Assembly (NCBI GenBank): GCA_910588555.1
Contig: CAJUPC010000039.1
Span: 1-14,913 of the forward strand
From: Candidatus Gastranaerophilales bacterium
GTDB lineage: Bacteria; Cyanobacteriota; Vampirovibrionia; Gastranaerophilales; Gastranaerophilaceae
Length of the DNA: 14,913 nucleotides
Direction: 5' to 3'
The notes under the pieces are model-generated. The model worked only from the letters and a program-made list of their open reading frames with translations, was not told the origin of the DNA and did not search any database. Both the position numbers and the translations under genes were made by a program. This document shows, piece by piece, positions 5,437 through 13,479 of the stretch. Numbering within the stretch: the stretch's first letter is position 1; every line of letters begins with the position of its first letter.

Positions 5437-5988
5437 ATGGCTAATAACAATAATGGTATATTATCAGGTATTACAGCAGGTTTGACAAATACATACTCTT
5501 ATCTTGCAGCACAGTATCCTAACGGTTTGACGCTTGAAAATATCACAGAAGCAAGAGGAAAAACTGCCAATGCAAATCTTTTAAATAATTCTTTTGCATC
5601 TTATCTTCAAAATAATTTTTCAACACTCGACAAAGACGGCGACGGAATTATTACGGCAGAAGAAATGAACAATCTGTCAAATATGATTTCTACTAAAGGT
5701 TTGACAAAAGCCGAACTGACACAGCTTTATGCGTCAGGTTCATGCGGATTATCAGAAAGTACGATGACAAAAATTCTTGAACATTTTGACGAAATGGACA
5801 CAAATCATGACGGAAGAATTACAAGTGCTGAAATTTCAGCTTTTGACATCAACGCTTCAAGAATGGAAGTCGAAGACCAATTCAACAACCGCAGAGCAAC
5901 GGATATGTCAGTATTTTACGGCGACAGCTCTGCATCAAGTGATACTTACAGTCTTTTAAGCTATAAATATAAATCTAATAAATCTTAG
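5437..5988 (+). CDS. EF-hand calcium-binding protein
   Basis: The 183-residue protein carries two canonical EF-hand loops. The first, DKDGDGIITAEE (65-76), has Asp, Asp, Asp, Ile, Thr and Glu at loop positions 1, 3, 5, 7, 9 and 12. The second, DTNHDGRITSAE (121-132), has Asp, Asn, Asp, Arg, Thr and Glu there. Both are followed by amphipathic helices, and the 45-residue linker contains a CGLSEST stretch. The remainder has low complexity: Asn-rich start (MANNNNGIL) and Ser/Tyr-rich tail. There is no Sec signal peptide, so it is either cytoplasmic or exported by another route. Calcium binding is well supported; the process it serves is not recognisable. GAGGG lies 6 bases before the ATG, and a strong terminator stands about 90 bp after the stop, so it is probably a single-gene unit. 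Confidence 0.88.
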   Translation: MANNNNGILSGITAGLTNTYSYLAAQYPNGLTLENITEARGKTANANLLNNSFASYLQNNFSTLDKDGDGIITAEEMNNLSNMISTKGLTKAELTQLYASGSCGLSESTMTKILEHFDEMDTNHDGRITSAEISAFDINASRMEVEDQFNNRRATDMSVFYGDSSASSDTYSLLSYKYKSNKS

Positions 5989-6076
5989 TAACATTCCGGG
6001 AAAACACCAATCAAGGTGACAGGGTAACATAACATCATAAATGTATATAAACATTGATGGCATGTTGAAAAAAAGG

Positions 6077-6102
6077 AAATGACCCTTTTTAGGGTCATTT
6101 TT
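6077..6102 (+). terminator. Rho-independent terminator after the EF-hand gene
   Basis: AAATGACCCT, loop TTTT, then AGGGTCATTT form a 10-bp perfect stem running into a T-rich end. The rest of the 230-base gap (5989-6218) contains a weak AATGT...ACATT hairpin near 6040 and the putative glycosidase promoter. Confidence 0.9.
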
Positions 6103-6138
6103 ATTACAATAAATGTTGATACAGCTTTTCTGACTAAT

Positions 6139-6202
6139 TTGTCAAAAATTATGTTATCCTATAAATTTGCATATTCCCTTTTTTCTATATAAATGCTATA
6201 AT
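6139..6202 (+). promoter_or_regulatory. Candidate promoters of the GH57 gene
   Basis: Two candidates are seen: TTGTCA (6139-6144) with TATAAA (6160-6165), 15 bp apart, and an extended -10, TGCTATAAT (6194-6202), without a good -35. The second would leave a leader of only about 10 bases. Neither can be preferred from sequence alone. Confidence 0.35.
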
Positions 6203-6218
6203 AATTTCAGGAATTATG

Positions 6219-8441
6219 ATGAGTCAGACGAAAAAGTTATCTATAGCATTCTATTGGCACATGCACCAACCTGTTTATCAGCTCACTCCGCAAGGTGATT
6301 ATTTAATGCCATGGGTAAGGCTGCATGCTGTTAAAGATTATCTTGACATGGTTTTGATGGTTGATAAATTTAAGAGTTTGAAATTAAATTTCAACCTTGT
6401 TCCTGTTTTGCTTGACGCTTTTATAGATTACGGCGAAAAAAATCTTCATGATATTCACTCAAGACTTACCGTAACACCTGTTGAAGAATTAACAGATGAT
6501 GACAAACAATTTATTATCAACAATTTCTTTGACTCAAATTTTCATTCAATGATTTTGCCAAATGCGGAATATAAAAACCTCTACCAAAAATATCAATTGA
6601 GTTCCGGCAATGACATTAATATATTCTCAAATCAGGAATATTCCGACTTAATGGCATTGTTTAATTTGGTTTGGTTTGATTCTATACATAAAAATACTTA
6701 TCCTGATATAAAAAAATTAATAAAAAAAGGCAAAAATTACACGCTTCAAGACAGAATTAAAATAATTGAAATTCAACGCGATATAATCAGAAAAATTATT
6801 CCCGCGTACAAAAAAGCTGTACAAAAAGGTAAAATTGAAATCACAACAAGTCCGTATTACCATCCGATTTTACCTATTCTGCTTGATATTAAAAGTATTA
6901 AAACATCACCTCAAAGCGATTTGCCCTCAAATTTAAAAATGGAGCTTGACGCAAAAGTTCAAACAAAACTAGCTTTTGACAGAATTGAAGAATTATTCGG
7001 AATTCGTCCTAAAGGAATTTGGCCCTCAGAACACTGCATAAATTCAAAAGTAATTGAAATGTTAAAAGAATTAGGAATTAAATGGACTATTTCAGATGAA
7101 GGAATTTTGTCTTACTCTTTAAAATTCGAATTTGCAAGAGATTTCAAAGGTTACCTTGAAGACCCATATCACCTTTTAAAAACATATGATTGCAGAGGTA
7201 CAAATATTATTTTCCGTGATTCTTTAATCCCTAATTTAATAGGTTTCGAATACCCAAACCATGACCCTGAAGGTGCTGCAAACGATTTATATGACAGGAT
7301 TAAAGTTATTCAAAGCAAACTTCTGTCATCTCCTGATGACAATCATCTTCTTACAATCGCAATGGACGGTGAAAACTGCTGGGAAAGCTATCTTGCCGAC
7401 GGTGCAATATTTTTATCTACAATTTATGGTCTTATTGAAAATGACCCGACACTTGAAACAGTTTTAATAAGCGATTATATTGAAAAAGATAATAAAAAAC
7501 CTTTAAACAAAATCGGTTCGGGCTCATGGGTAAACAGAAACTTTAAACTATGGATTGACGAACCTATCAAAAATCTTGCCTGGACATATTTAAAACAGGT
7601 AAGAGATGATTTGTGCGCGTATGTAAAAAAGAACCCGCTAAATCCAAATATAGAAAATGCAAGACGTGAATTGTTTATATGCGAAGGCAGCGACTGGTTC
7701 TGGTGGTATGGCGAACCCAATGATTCGGGACGCGACAATATATTTGATTATATTTTTAGAGAACATTTAAAGAATATTTATAAATATTTAGAACTTGATG
7801 TGCCTGCTTACCTTGATATTTCGCTGTTATCAGCTATCGCAAAACCATCAAGATACCCTAAAGGTGAATTCACACCAATTTTGGACGGAAAAACAAATGA
7901 TGACGAAAATTGGCTTAATGCAGGCTGTATCAAAATTCCCGACGGCCCTGTGCTGAAAGAAAATAAGTTTTACGACAAAGTTTGTTTCGGTTATGACAAA
8001 GATAATCTGTATTTCAGATTTTACATAAACGAATACATGAAAGATACTTCGCCCACCTTAAAACAAGCTAACCAAATGTATATTTACATGCGCAACCGTG
8101 ATAAAAAACAACCTTTATCACCTATAAGATTAATCCAAAAAGCAGAAAATATTCTGCCTATATCAAAAGAAAAATTTCATAACGAAATGCAAGTCTCAAT
8201 ATATGAAGGAGAAATAAATCTTTTGAGGCTCGTAAAAGCAATTCCAAATAACTTATGGGCAATAGACTCACCAAAAAATATTACAGCTGTATATGATAAA
8301 GTCGTAGACGTGAGCATACCATTTGATGACATTGGAATAGACAAAGGCAACACGCTGGAATTTGTATTTGTTAATGCAAGTTTCGGTATAAAAGACTTTT
8401 TCGTACCAAACGAAATGTTACTTACAATCACGAGAATGTAA
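6219..8441 (+). CDS. Glycoside hydrolase family 57 protein
   Basis: The 740-residue protein has GH57 hallmarks. It opens with WHMHQP (13-18, conserved region 1), followed by TSPYYHPILP (210-219), GIWPSE (266-271) with E271 as likely nucleophile, and AMDGENCWE (381-389) with D383 as likely acid/base. GSDWFWW (490-496) is also typical of the COG1449 amylase/mannosidase branch. After about residue 540 comes a second domain rich in beta strands (PILDGKTNDDENW, FGYDKDNLYFRFY), resembling carbohydrate-binding modules of the CBM9/DOMON type. The family acts on alpha-1,4-glucans (amylase, branching enzyme, 4-alpha-glucanotransferase); the exact reaction is uncertain. There is no signal peptide, so it probably works on intracellular glycogen or maltodextrin. 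AGGA lies 6 bases before this ATG, favouring it over the adjacent ATG at 6216. Its length fits GH57 plus one accessory domain. Confidence 0.92.
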   Translation: MSQTKKLSIAFYWHMHQPVYQLTPQGDYLMPWVRLHAVKDYLDMVLMVDKFKSLKLNFNLVPVLLDAFIDYGEKNLHDIHSRLTVTPVEELTDDDKQFIINNFFDSNFHSMILPNAEYKNLYQKYQLSSGNDINIFSNQEYSDLMALFNLVWFDSIHKNTYPDIKKLIKKGKNYTLQDRIKIIEIQRDIIRKIIPAYKKAVQKGKIEITTSPYYHPILPILLDIKSIKTSPQSDLPSNLKMELDAKVQTKLAFDRIEELFGIRPKGIWPSEHCINSKVIEMLKELGIKWTISDEGILSYSLKFEFARDFKGYLEDPYHLLKTYDCRGTNIIFRDSLIPNLIGFEYPNHDPEGAANDLYDRIKVIQSKLLSSPDDNHLLTIAMDGENCWESYLADGAIFLSTIYGLIENDPTLETVLISDYIEKDNKKPLNKIGSGSWVNRNFKLWIDEPIKNLAWTYLKQVRDDLCAYVKKNPLNPNIENARRELFICEGSDWFWWYGEPNDSGRDNIFDYIFREHLKNIYKYLELDVPAYLDISLLSAIAKPSRYPKGEFTPILDGKTNDDENWLNAGCIKIPDGPVLKENKFYDKVCFGYDKDNLYFRFYINEYMKDTSPTLKQANQMYIYMRNRDKKQPLSPIRLIQKAENILPISKEKFHNEMQVSIYEGEINLLRLVKAIPNNLWAIDSPKNITAVYDKVVDVSIPFDDIGIDKGNTLEFVFVNASFGIKDFFVPNEMLLTITRM

Positions 8442-8454
8442 CAAAACTGTAACA

Positions 8455-8483
8455 TTCAATACAATAAACTCAAGTTTTATAAA
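8455..8483 (+). promoter_or_regulatory. Possible promoter before the 53-residue ORF
   Basis: TTCAAT (8455-8460) and TATAAA (8478-8483) are 17 bp apart, about 50 bp before the ATG at 8535. No terminator is visible after the GH57 gene, so read-through is an alternative. Confidence 0.3.
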
Positions 8484-8534
8484 TTATGGTCGTTAAATAA
8501 AGAACACACAGCAATGTGAAAAAGGGAATTATAT

Positions 8535-8696
8535 ATGGTTGATTTTAACAGTGAAATACCAAAAGGCCGTCCGCAATTAGACGCTGACTATTGGAACAAA
8601 ACTAACACAGATAAACAAAATCCTCTTATGGATGTAAACACAAATTTTGCCTTAAAAGATTTGAAAGACATCTCAATCTTCAAAGGCACAAAATAA
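8535..8696 (+). CDS. Small hypothetical protein, 53 residues
   Basis: The ORF starts MVDFNSEIPKGRPQLDADYW and ends KDLKDISIFKGTK before a TAA. It has AAAGGGAA about 7 bases before the ATG, lies between the GH57 gene and a strong terminator, and meets no other gene on either strand. Composition is hydrophilic, rich in Asp, Asn, Lys and Thr, with no membrane segment, signal peptide or cysteine, so it is probably a small soluble or partly disordered protein. I do not recognise it. Support comes from the ribosome binding site and the terminator placed 30 bp after the stop. Confidence 0.6.
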   Translation: MVDFNSEIPKGRPQLDADYWNKTNTDKQNPLMDVNTNFALKDLKDISIFKGTK

Positions 8697-8725
8697 AATT
8701 TATTCCTCAAATTTCCTCGATATTA

Positions 8726-8752
8726 AAAAGAACTCCAAAAAGGAGTTCTTTT
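8726..8752. terminator. Bidirectional Rho-independent terminator
   Basis: AAAAGAACTCC, loop AAAAA, then GGAGTTCTTTT form an 11-bp stem with A-runs on one side and T-runs on the other. It separates the 53-residue ORF from the convergent gene ending at 8775 and can serve both. Confidence 0.88.
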
Positions 8753-8774
8753 AATATATATTTATTACAGTAAA

Positions 8775-9194
8775 TTATTCAGGTTTACATATACCATAAT
8801 AATAATCCTCACCGATGCTATCAGGAATAATGCTATGCCACTCAAGAGAATACGCTGGAAGTTCAAAATTTTTAATTACTCTGTGAGATAAATCATAAAA
8901 AATAATTGCTTTAGGCGTAATAGTTTTATTATCACAGTTTATTAAATTTCTTGTCATAGTATACCAAACTTTTTTATTGTAGTCTTTTTCAAAATCCGTA
9001 AAATATTGACTTTCATCATTTAAACTTTTAATCCAAAAAGAATATATTTCACTTTTTCTTGAGTCATATTTATCGTTATATTTTTCGATACTATCCAAAT
9101 CAATATATCTTTTTGTATCAATTTGCTCCCAAGTTGTAGCAGACACAGGTAAAACAAATAATACTAACAATGGTAATAAAAAACACTTTTTCAT
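8775..9194 (-). CDS. Secreted protein resembling surface-adhesin protein E
   Basis: The 139-residue protein has an N-terminal Sec signal peptide (MKKCFLLPLLVLFVLPVSA, cleavage near residue 19, then TTWEQI). C4 lies in the charged N-region and not in a lipobox, so it is not an obvious lipoprotein. The mature part follows the pattern of the surface-adhesin protein E family: a Trp near the start (WEQI), YIDLDSIE, an aromatic strand (EIYSFWIKSLND), a central NCDNKTIT, a YDLSHRVI strand, and a C-terminal IIPDSIGEDYYYGIC. The two cysteines of the mature form, in NCDNKT and YGICKPE, match the conserved pair of that family and probably form a disulfide. Function is unproven outside Haemophilus. A clear AGGGAG stands before the ATG. 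The tRNA-Arg gene ends 22 bp upstream on the same strand. Confidence 0.7.
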   Translation of the reverse strand: MKKCFLLPLLVLFVLPVSATTWEQIDTKRYIDLDSIEKYNDKYDSRKSEIYSFWIKSLNDESQYFTDFEKDYNKKVWYTMTRNLINCDNKTITPKAIIFYDLSHRVIKNFELPAYSLEWHSIIPDSIGEDYYYGICKPE

Positions 9195-9216
9195 ATAACT
9201 CCCTAATAAAAAAATA

Positions 9217-9290
<74 letters not shown>

Positions 9291-9315
9291 AAATCATATT
9301 TAATTTACATTCTTT

Positions 9316-9343
9316 ATATTAGCATGAAAATTTTTGATTGCAA
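9316..9343 (-). promoter_or_regulatory. Putative promoter of tRNA-Arg
   Basis: On the minus strand TTGCAA (9343-9338) is 16 bp from TAATAT (9321-9316), which is preceded by TGC to give an extended -10. It would start transcription about 20 bases before the tRNA. Confidence 0.5.
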
Positions 9344-9356
9344 CAATTTTTTTATC

Positions 9357-9384
9357 TTTGTTTATTGTATAATTTTCTTATAAT
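9357..9384 (+). promoter_or_regulatory. Putative promoter of alaS
   Basis: TTTGTT (9357-9362) is 16 bp from TATAAT (9379-9384). A second TATAAT sits at 9368-9373. I see no T-box or other structured leader in the roughly 60 bases that follow. Confidence 0.4.
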
Positions 9385-9441
9385 AGCAAATTTGACCAAA
9401 GTTTAAAAAGACTGACCAATATTTATAAAGAGGATAAAAAA

Positions 9442-12042
9442 ATGCTAAGCGGAAATGAAATAAGAAAATTATATTTAGATTACTTTAAAGATAAACATCA
9501 GCACACGGTTGTTGAAAGTTCTAGCCTTGTGCCTGATAACCCGACAGTACTTTTAACAACTGCGGGTATGCTGCAGTTTTTACCTATATTTTTAGGGATT
9601 GTAAAATCTCCCTATGACCCTGCACGTGCTACTTCTTGTCAGAAATGCGCAAGAGCAGGCGGTAAAGATTCAGATATCGAAAATGTAGGAAGAACTCCAA
9701 GACACCATACTTTCTTTGAAATGCTAGGAAACTTCTCTTTTGGCGATTATTATAAAAGAGAAATTATTCCCTGGGCGTGGGAATTCGTTACAGAAGTCTT
9801 GAAACTCGACAAAGACAGACTTTGGATTACGATTTTCGAAACTGACGATGAAGCGTTTGACATTTGGAGAAGTGTAGGCGTTCCGGCTGAAAGAATTAAA
9901 CGCAAAGGCAAAAAAGACAACTTCTGGGGTCCTCCGGGGGCTTCGGGTTCTTGCGGACCTTGTTCTGAAATTCACTATGATTTGGGTGAAGATTTAAAAT
10001 GTTCTGACGATTGCGGAATTGATACCTGCGAATGCGACAGATGGGTTGAGATTTGGAACCTTGTATTTACGGAACTTTATCAGGATGAAGAAGGCAACCA
10101 ATCACCTTTGGAAAGCAAAAATGTTGATACAGGCATGGGCTTGGAACGTATTACAATGGTTTGTCAGGGCGTTCGTTCGACTTTTGAAACAGACCTTTTG
10201 AAACCGATTATGGATAAAGTTTGTGAAATGAGCGGAATTCCTTACAAAAAATCTGAAAAAACAGATATTTCGCTTCGTATTATCACAGACCATGCAAGAT
10301 GTGTTTCTTTCTTGATTTCAGATGGTGTAATCCCCGGTAACGAAGGCAGAAGCTACGTTTTAAGAATGATTTTGCGCCGCGCATTGCGCCACGGAAAAAT
10401 TTTGGGAATGGATTTGCCGTTCTTGTATAAACTTGTTGATATTGTAGTTGAACACTATGGCCAAGCTTATCCTGATTTGGTTAAAAACAAAGCTAAAATT
10501 GTTGATGTAATCAAAAAAGAAGAAGAAAGGTTTGCTAAAACTCTTGACCGCGGTTACAAAATGCTTGACGAGTTTATCGACAATAAAAAAGACATTGACG
10601 GCGAAAGTGCTTTCAAACTTTATGATACTTTCGGCTTCCCGTTTGAATTGACAAAAGAAATTGCGGAAGAAAACGGTTTGAATGTTGACGAAGCAGGCTA
10701 TAAAAAAGCTATGCAGGAACAAAAAGACCGTGCAAAAGCTGCAACTGCAAAAATCTCAGTTACAGGCGACATTAAATACGCAAAAATCGAAGATGAAGTC
10801 GGTTCAACTGAATTTGTCGGATATACAGAAAACGAATGTGATGCCAAAATTCTTGCAACTGTTGAGGGTGACGGATTTGTTGATATCGTTTTGGATAAAA
10901 CTCCTTTCTATGCTGAATGCGGTGGTCAGACAGGCGATAGCGGTATTATAGAAAACGATAATTTAAAAGCAGAAGTTTTAACAACATTTAAGGTAAATAA
11001 ACTTTTCGTGCACCGTTCAAAAGTTATTAACGGCGAAATTACAATCGGGGAAAAAGTTTGCGCTAAGATTGATTTAGACCGTAGAGAAGAAATCAGACTT
11101 CATCACTCATCAGCTCACTTGCTGCAAGCAGCATTAATTAAAGTTCTCGGTGATGAAGTTCATCAGGCAGGTTCTCAAGTTGAAGAAAACAGAATGCGAT
11201 TTGACTTCACTTTCTCACGTGCTATGACTCCAGATGAAATTTTCAAAGTTGAAGATATTATTAACGGCTGGATTTCAAAAGGTCTTGATGTTACTACTGA
11301 AGAAATGGATATTGAACAGGCAAAATTAACAGGTGCAACAGCATTGTTCGGCGAAAAATACGAAGATGTTGTAAGAGTTGTTTCTATCGGAAAAGGCGGA
11401 ATTTGCATTTCAAAAGAATTCTGTGCCGGAACTCATGCAAGAAACACCCGCGATTTACGCTTGTTGAAAATCGTTTCAGAAGGTGCAATCGCTGCATGTA
11501 CAAGACGTATCGAAGTTGTTGTATCTAAGGCGGCATTTGAATTAATGAACGCAAAAGTTAAAGAAATCGATAAACTTTCTTTGATGTTCAAGGTTCATTT
11601 TGACGAAGTTAATGAACGTGTTCAAAAACTTCAAGAAGAAAACCGCGAATTGACAAAACAGCTTGAAAAATTGAAAGAAGAAAATTCACGTGCAAAATTT
11701 GCCACATTCCTTTCAAAAGCTCAAGATATTGAAGGGGGCAAACTGTTTATTACAAAAGTCGAAAATATTGACGGCGGCGCAATCAAAACAGGTATTGAAT
11801 TTATGTCGCAAAAGTTAGGCGAAAGCGTAATCGTACTTGCTTCTGAAAGAACTGTTGCGGTAAAAGTTTCTGACAGTTTTATTGAAAAAGGCGTCAACGC
11901 AGGCAAAATAGTGGGCGAAATCGCACGCGCAACAGGTGCAAACGGCGGCGGACGTCCAAACTTTGCACAGGGCGGAGTTAAGGATGCGTCAAAACTTGAT
12001 GAAATTCTTGCAAAAATCGAAGAAGAAATCAAAGGTATATAG
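9442..12042 (+). CDS. alaS: Alanine--tRNA ligase
   Basis: At 866 residues this is a full-length AlaRS, charging tRNA-Ala in the cytoplasm and clearing mischarged Ser or Gly. The catalytic domain shows RATSCQKCARAGGKDSDIENVG (shown in part; about 62-83), TPRHHTFFEMLGNFSFGDYY (85-104) and NVDTGMGLERI (227-237), the class II signature. A Cys-rich insert (C187, C191, C196, C198) precedes DRWVEIWNLVF and may bind metal. The editing domain has zinc ligands H555 and H559 (HSSAH), C661 and H665 (CAGTH). A coiled coil at about 715-750 leads to the C-Ala domain with GANGGGRPNFAQGG (833-846). AGAGGA lies about 9 bases before the ATG; the stop is TAG, followed at once by a terminator. It appears to be a single-gene unit. 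Confidence 0.98.
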   Translation: MLSGNEIRKLYLDYFKDKHQHTVVESSSLVPDNPTVLLTTAGMLQFLPIFLGIVKSPYDPARATSCQKCARAGGKDSDIENVGRTPRHHTFFEMLGNFSFGDYYKREIIPWAWEFVTEVLKLDKDRLWITIFETDDEAFDIWRSVGVPAERIKRKGKKDNFWGPPGASGSCGPCSEIHYDLGEDLKCSDDCGIDTCECDRWVEIWNLVFTELYQDEEGNQSPLESKNVDTGMGLERITMVCQGVRSTFETDLLKPIMDKVCEMSGIPYKKSEKTDISLRIITDHARCVSFLISDGVIPGNEGRSYVLRMILRRALRHGKILGMDLPFLYKLVDIVVEHYGQAYPDLVKNKAKIVDVIKKEEERFAKTLDRGYKMLDEFIDNKKDIDGESAFKLYDTFGFPFELTKEIAEENGLNVDEAGYKKAMQEQKDRAKAATAKISVTGDIKYAKIEDEVGSTEFVGYTENECDAKILATVEGDGFVDIVLDKTPFYAECGGQTGDSGIIENDNLKAEVLTTFKVNKLFVHRSKVINGEITIGEKVCAKIDLDRREEIRLHHSSAHLLQAALIKVLGDEVHQAGSQVEENRMRFDFTFSRAMTPDEIFKVEDIINGWISKGLDVTTEEMDIEQAKLTGATALFGEKYEDVVRVVSIGKGGICISKEFCAGTHARNTRDLRLLKIVSEGAIAACTRRIEVVVSKAAFELMNAKVKEIDKLSLMFKVHFDEVNERVQKLQEENRELTKQLEKLKEENSRAKFATFLSKAQDIEGGKLFITKVENIDGGAIKTGIEFMSQKLGESVIVLASERTVAVKVSDSFIEKGVNAGKIVGEIARATGANGGGRPNFAQGGVKDASKLDEILAKIEEEIKGI

Positions 12043-12047
12043 AAAAG

Positions 12048-12070
12048 TCGGGCTAATGCCCGATTTTTTT
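12048..12070 (+). terminator. Rho-independent terminator of alaS
   Basis: TCGGGC, loop TAAT, then GCCCGA form a 6-bp GC-rich stem followed by seven T, starting 5 bp after the alaS stop. Confidence 0.88.
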
Positions 12071-12109
12071 GTAATTAATAATTTTGCCCGATTGAGGAAT
12101 GATATATTC

Positions 12110-12149
12110 AAAAAAACCTGCTTTAATTACGTGTAAAGGAGGTTTTTTT
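12110..12149 (+). promoter_or_regulatory. Leader hairpin enclosing the cupin ribosome binding site
   Basis: Left arm AAAAAAACCTGCTTTA (12110-12125) pairs with right arm TAAAGGAGGTTTTTTT (12134-12149): 15 base pairs with one G-G mismatch around an 8-base loop. The Shine-Dalgarno AAAGGAGG (12135-12142) is wholly inside the right arm, and the start codon follows directly. The stem has only three G-C pairs, so it should be only moderately stable. The closing T-run also makes it resemble a terminator or attenuator. Confidence 0.6.
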
Positions 12150-12449
12150 ATGTTTTATAATGTTTTAAAAGCTAAAGATATTGTTGAAAATGACAAATTT
12201 GAAAGAAAAGTTCTTATGGAACACGACAACAGCAGTTTGTCGGTTATAGGTCTTAAAAAGGATGAAATAATTGATACTCACACATCAACTTGCGATGCTG
12301 CTGTTTATATTCTTGACGGTGAAATTGAATTACACTTTGACGCTCAAAAGTTTAAAGTTGATAAAGGTGAAATACTTCTTTTCAAAAAAGACGAACAACA
12401 TAAAGTCGTTGCACTTAAAGACAGCAAATTTTTGCTGATTAAAATTTAG
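12150..12449 (+). CDS. Small single-domain cupin protein
   Basis: The 99-residue protein is one cupin beta barrel. Motif 1 runs IIDTHTSTCDAAVYILDGE (about 41-59), with a single His and with the usual second His and Glu missing; motif 2 is VDKGEILLFKKDEQHKVVA with one His. The arrangement resembles a group of small cupins reading IxxHSxPxDAxVxVLEGE and ending in an fkmLLtmI-like strand (here SKFLLIKI). Two or three ligands remain, so metal binding is uncertain; members are mostly of unknown function. The start is the ATG at 12150, placed 7 bases after AAAGGAGG; an in-frame ATG at 12099 would add 17 residues running through the leader hairpin. The esterase gene starts 10 bp after the stop with its own ribosome binding site, so the two form an operon. 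Confidence 0.82.
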   Translation: MFYNVLKAKDIVENDKFERKVLMEHDNSSLSVIGLKKDEIIDTHTSTCDAAVYILDGEIELHFDAQKFKVDKGEILLFKKDEQHKVVALKDSKFLLIKI

Positions 12450-12459
12450 GGAGGGAATT

Positions 12460-13449
12460 ATGACTGATTTCTTTTCTAAAAAACCTTATTTAGACTCAGT
12501 AACACAAAATTTCATTGACAATTTGCATATTGAAAAACCGCTATATGAGATGTCACCAGATAATGCAAGAGACTTTTTGTCAACTCTACAGCGCAAATAT
12601 CATTTTGATATTGACGCAGAAGTTGAAAATGTAGAAATTTTTGACGATGAAATCGGAAGTATAAGCGTAAAACTCGTACGTCCCGAAAATTGTACGGAAG
12701 AAATACTTCCTCTTATCATATATTGTCATGGCGGCGGCTGGGTAATAGGTGATTTTGAAACTTATGACATGACCGTTAAAACTATTGCAAATTGTACAAA
12801 ATCAGCGGTTGCTTTTGTAGAATACTCGCGTGCGCCCGAATTTCCTTACCCTCATGCACTAAACCAGGTATACAAAACTGTTGAATATTTATATGAAAAC
12901 GCAGATAAATATAAACTTGATAGAGAGCATATCGCAATTGCAGGCGACAGCGCAGGCGGAAACCTTGCAACAGTTACCGCAATGAAAATTAAGAAAGCAA
13001 ATAAGATAAAATTATGTTTTCAAGTTTTAATTTATCCGGTTTGTGACGCAGAAATGAAGACTGAATCTTACAGAGAATTTAAAAACGGCCCATGGCTTTC
13101 TAAAAAAGCAATGGAATGGTTTTGGGACTCTTACACGGGCGAAAAAGACATTAAAAAAGAAATTTTTGTATCGCCCTTGAAAGCAGAACTTGAAGATTTA
13201 AAAGGTCTTCCTCCGACTCTTGTTATTACAGGCGAAAACGATGTTCTGAGAGATGAAGGCGAAGAATACGCACGAAAATTGATTGAGGCTAATGTTGATA
13301 CTGCTTGTGTAAGAATAAATAATACATTCCATGATTTTATGATGCTGAATGCATTAAGGGACAGTAAAGCAACAAAAGCAGGTTATAAACTGGTTTGCAA
13401 ATTCCTGAAACACGCTCTACACCCTGATAACATCTGCAAACTTCAATAA
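12460..13449 (+). CDS. Alpha/beta-hydrolase, HSL-type (family IV) esterase
   Basis: The 329-residue protein is an Abhydrolase_3 enzyme of the hormone-sensitive-lipase type. It has the oxyanion motif HGGGW (90-94), the nucleophile elbow GDSAGG with S164, the acid D261 in GENDVLRDEG, and H291 in NTFHDFMM, giving a complete catalytic triad. The family hydrolyses esters of short to medium acyl chains; the natural substrate is not evident. It has no signal peptide, so it is cytoplasmic. GGGAGGG stands 6 bases before the ATG. The cupin gene lies 10 bp upstream and a terminator follows at once, so this is the last gene of a two-gene operon. Expression of the cupin is potentially gated by the leader hairpin; the esterase has its own site. 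Confidence 0.92.
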   Translation: MTDFFSKKPYLDSVTQNFIDNLHIEKPLYEMSPDNARDFLSTLQRKYHFDIDAEVENVEIFDDEIGSISVKLVRPENCTEEILPLIIYCHGGGWVIGDFETYDMTVKTIANCTKSAVAFVEYSRAPEFPYPHALNQVYKTVEYLYENADKYKLDREHIAIAGDSAGGNLATVTAMKIKKANKIKLCFQVLIYPVCDAEMKTESYREFKNGPWLSKKAMEWFWDSYTGEKDIKKEIFVSPLKAELEDLKGLPPTLVITGENDVLRDEGEEYARKLIEANVDTACVRINNTFHDFMMLNALRDSKATKAGYKLVCKFLKHALHPDNICKLQ

Positions 13450-13455
13450 AAAAAG

Positions 13456-13479
13456 CGGGAAAATCTTCCCGTTTTTTTT
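13456..13479. terminator. Rho-independent terminator between convergent genes
   Basis: CGGGAA, loop AATC, then TTCCCG form a 6-bp stem followed by eight T. An A-run on the other side gives the minus-strand gene ending at 13478 a T-run as well, so it can act in both directions. Confidence 0.88.

Noticed and set aside
5989..6076. A small structured RNA between the EF-hand terminator and gene
   Set aside because: Only a weak AATGT/ACATT hairpin with bulges is seen, with no promoter of its own; it is most likely 3' untranslated sequence.
9291..9441. T-box or other amino-acid-sensing leader before alaS
   Set aside because: The leader after the likely start site is about 60 bases, with no T-box sequence and no terminator/antiterminator pair.
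10102..12032. Long open frames antisense to alaS, and similar shadows inside the GH57 and TPR genes
   Set aside because: They have no ribosome binding sites, low-complexity translations typical of codon shadows, and lie wholly inside strongly supported genes.
12099..12149. A 17-residue N-terminal extension or leader peptide of the cupin
   Set aside because: The GAGGA before that ATG has no spacing, while the ATG at 12150 has an ideal AAAGGAGG at 7 bases and fits the length of the cupin group.
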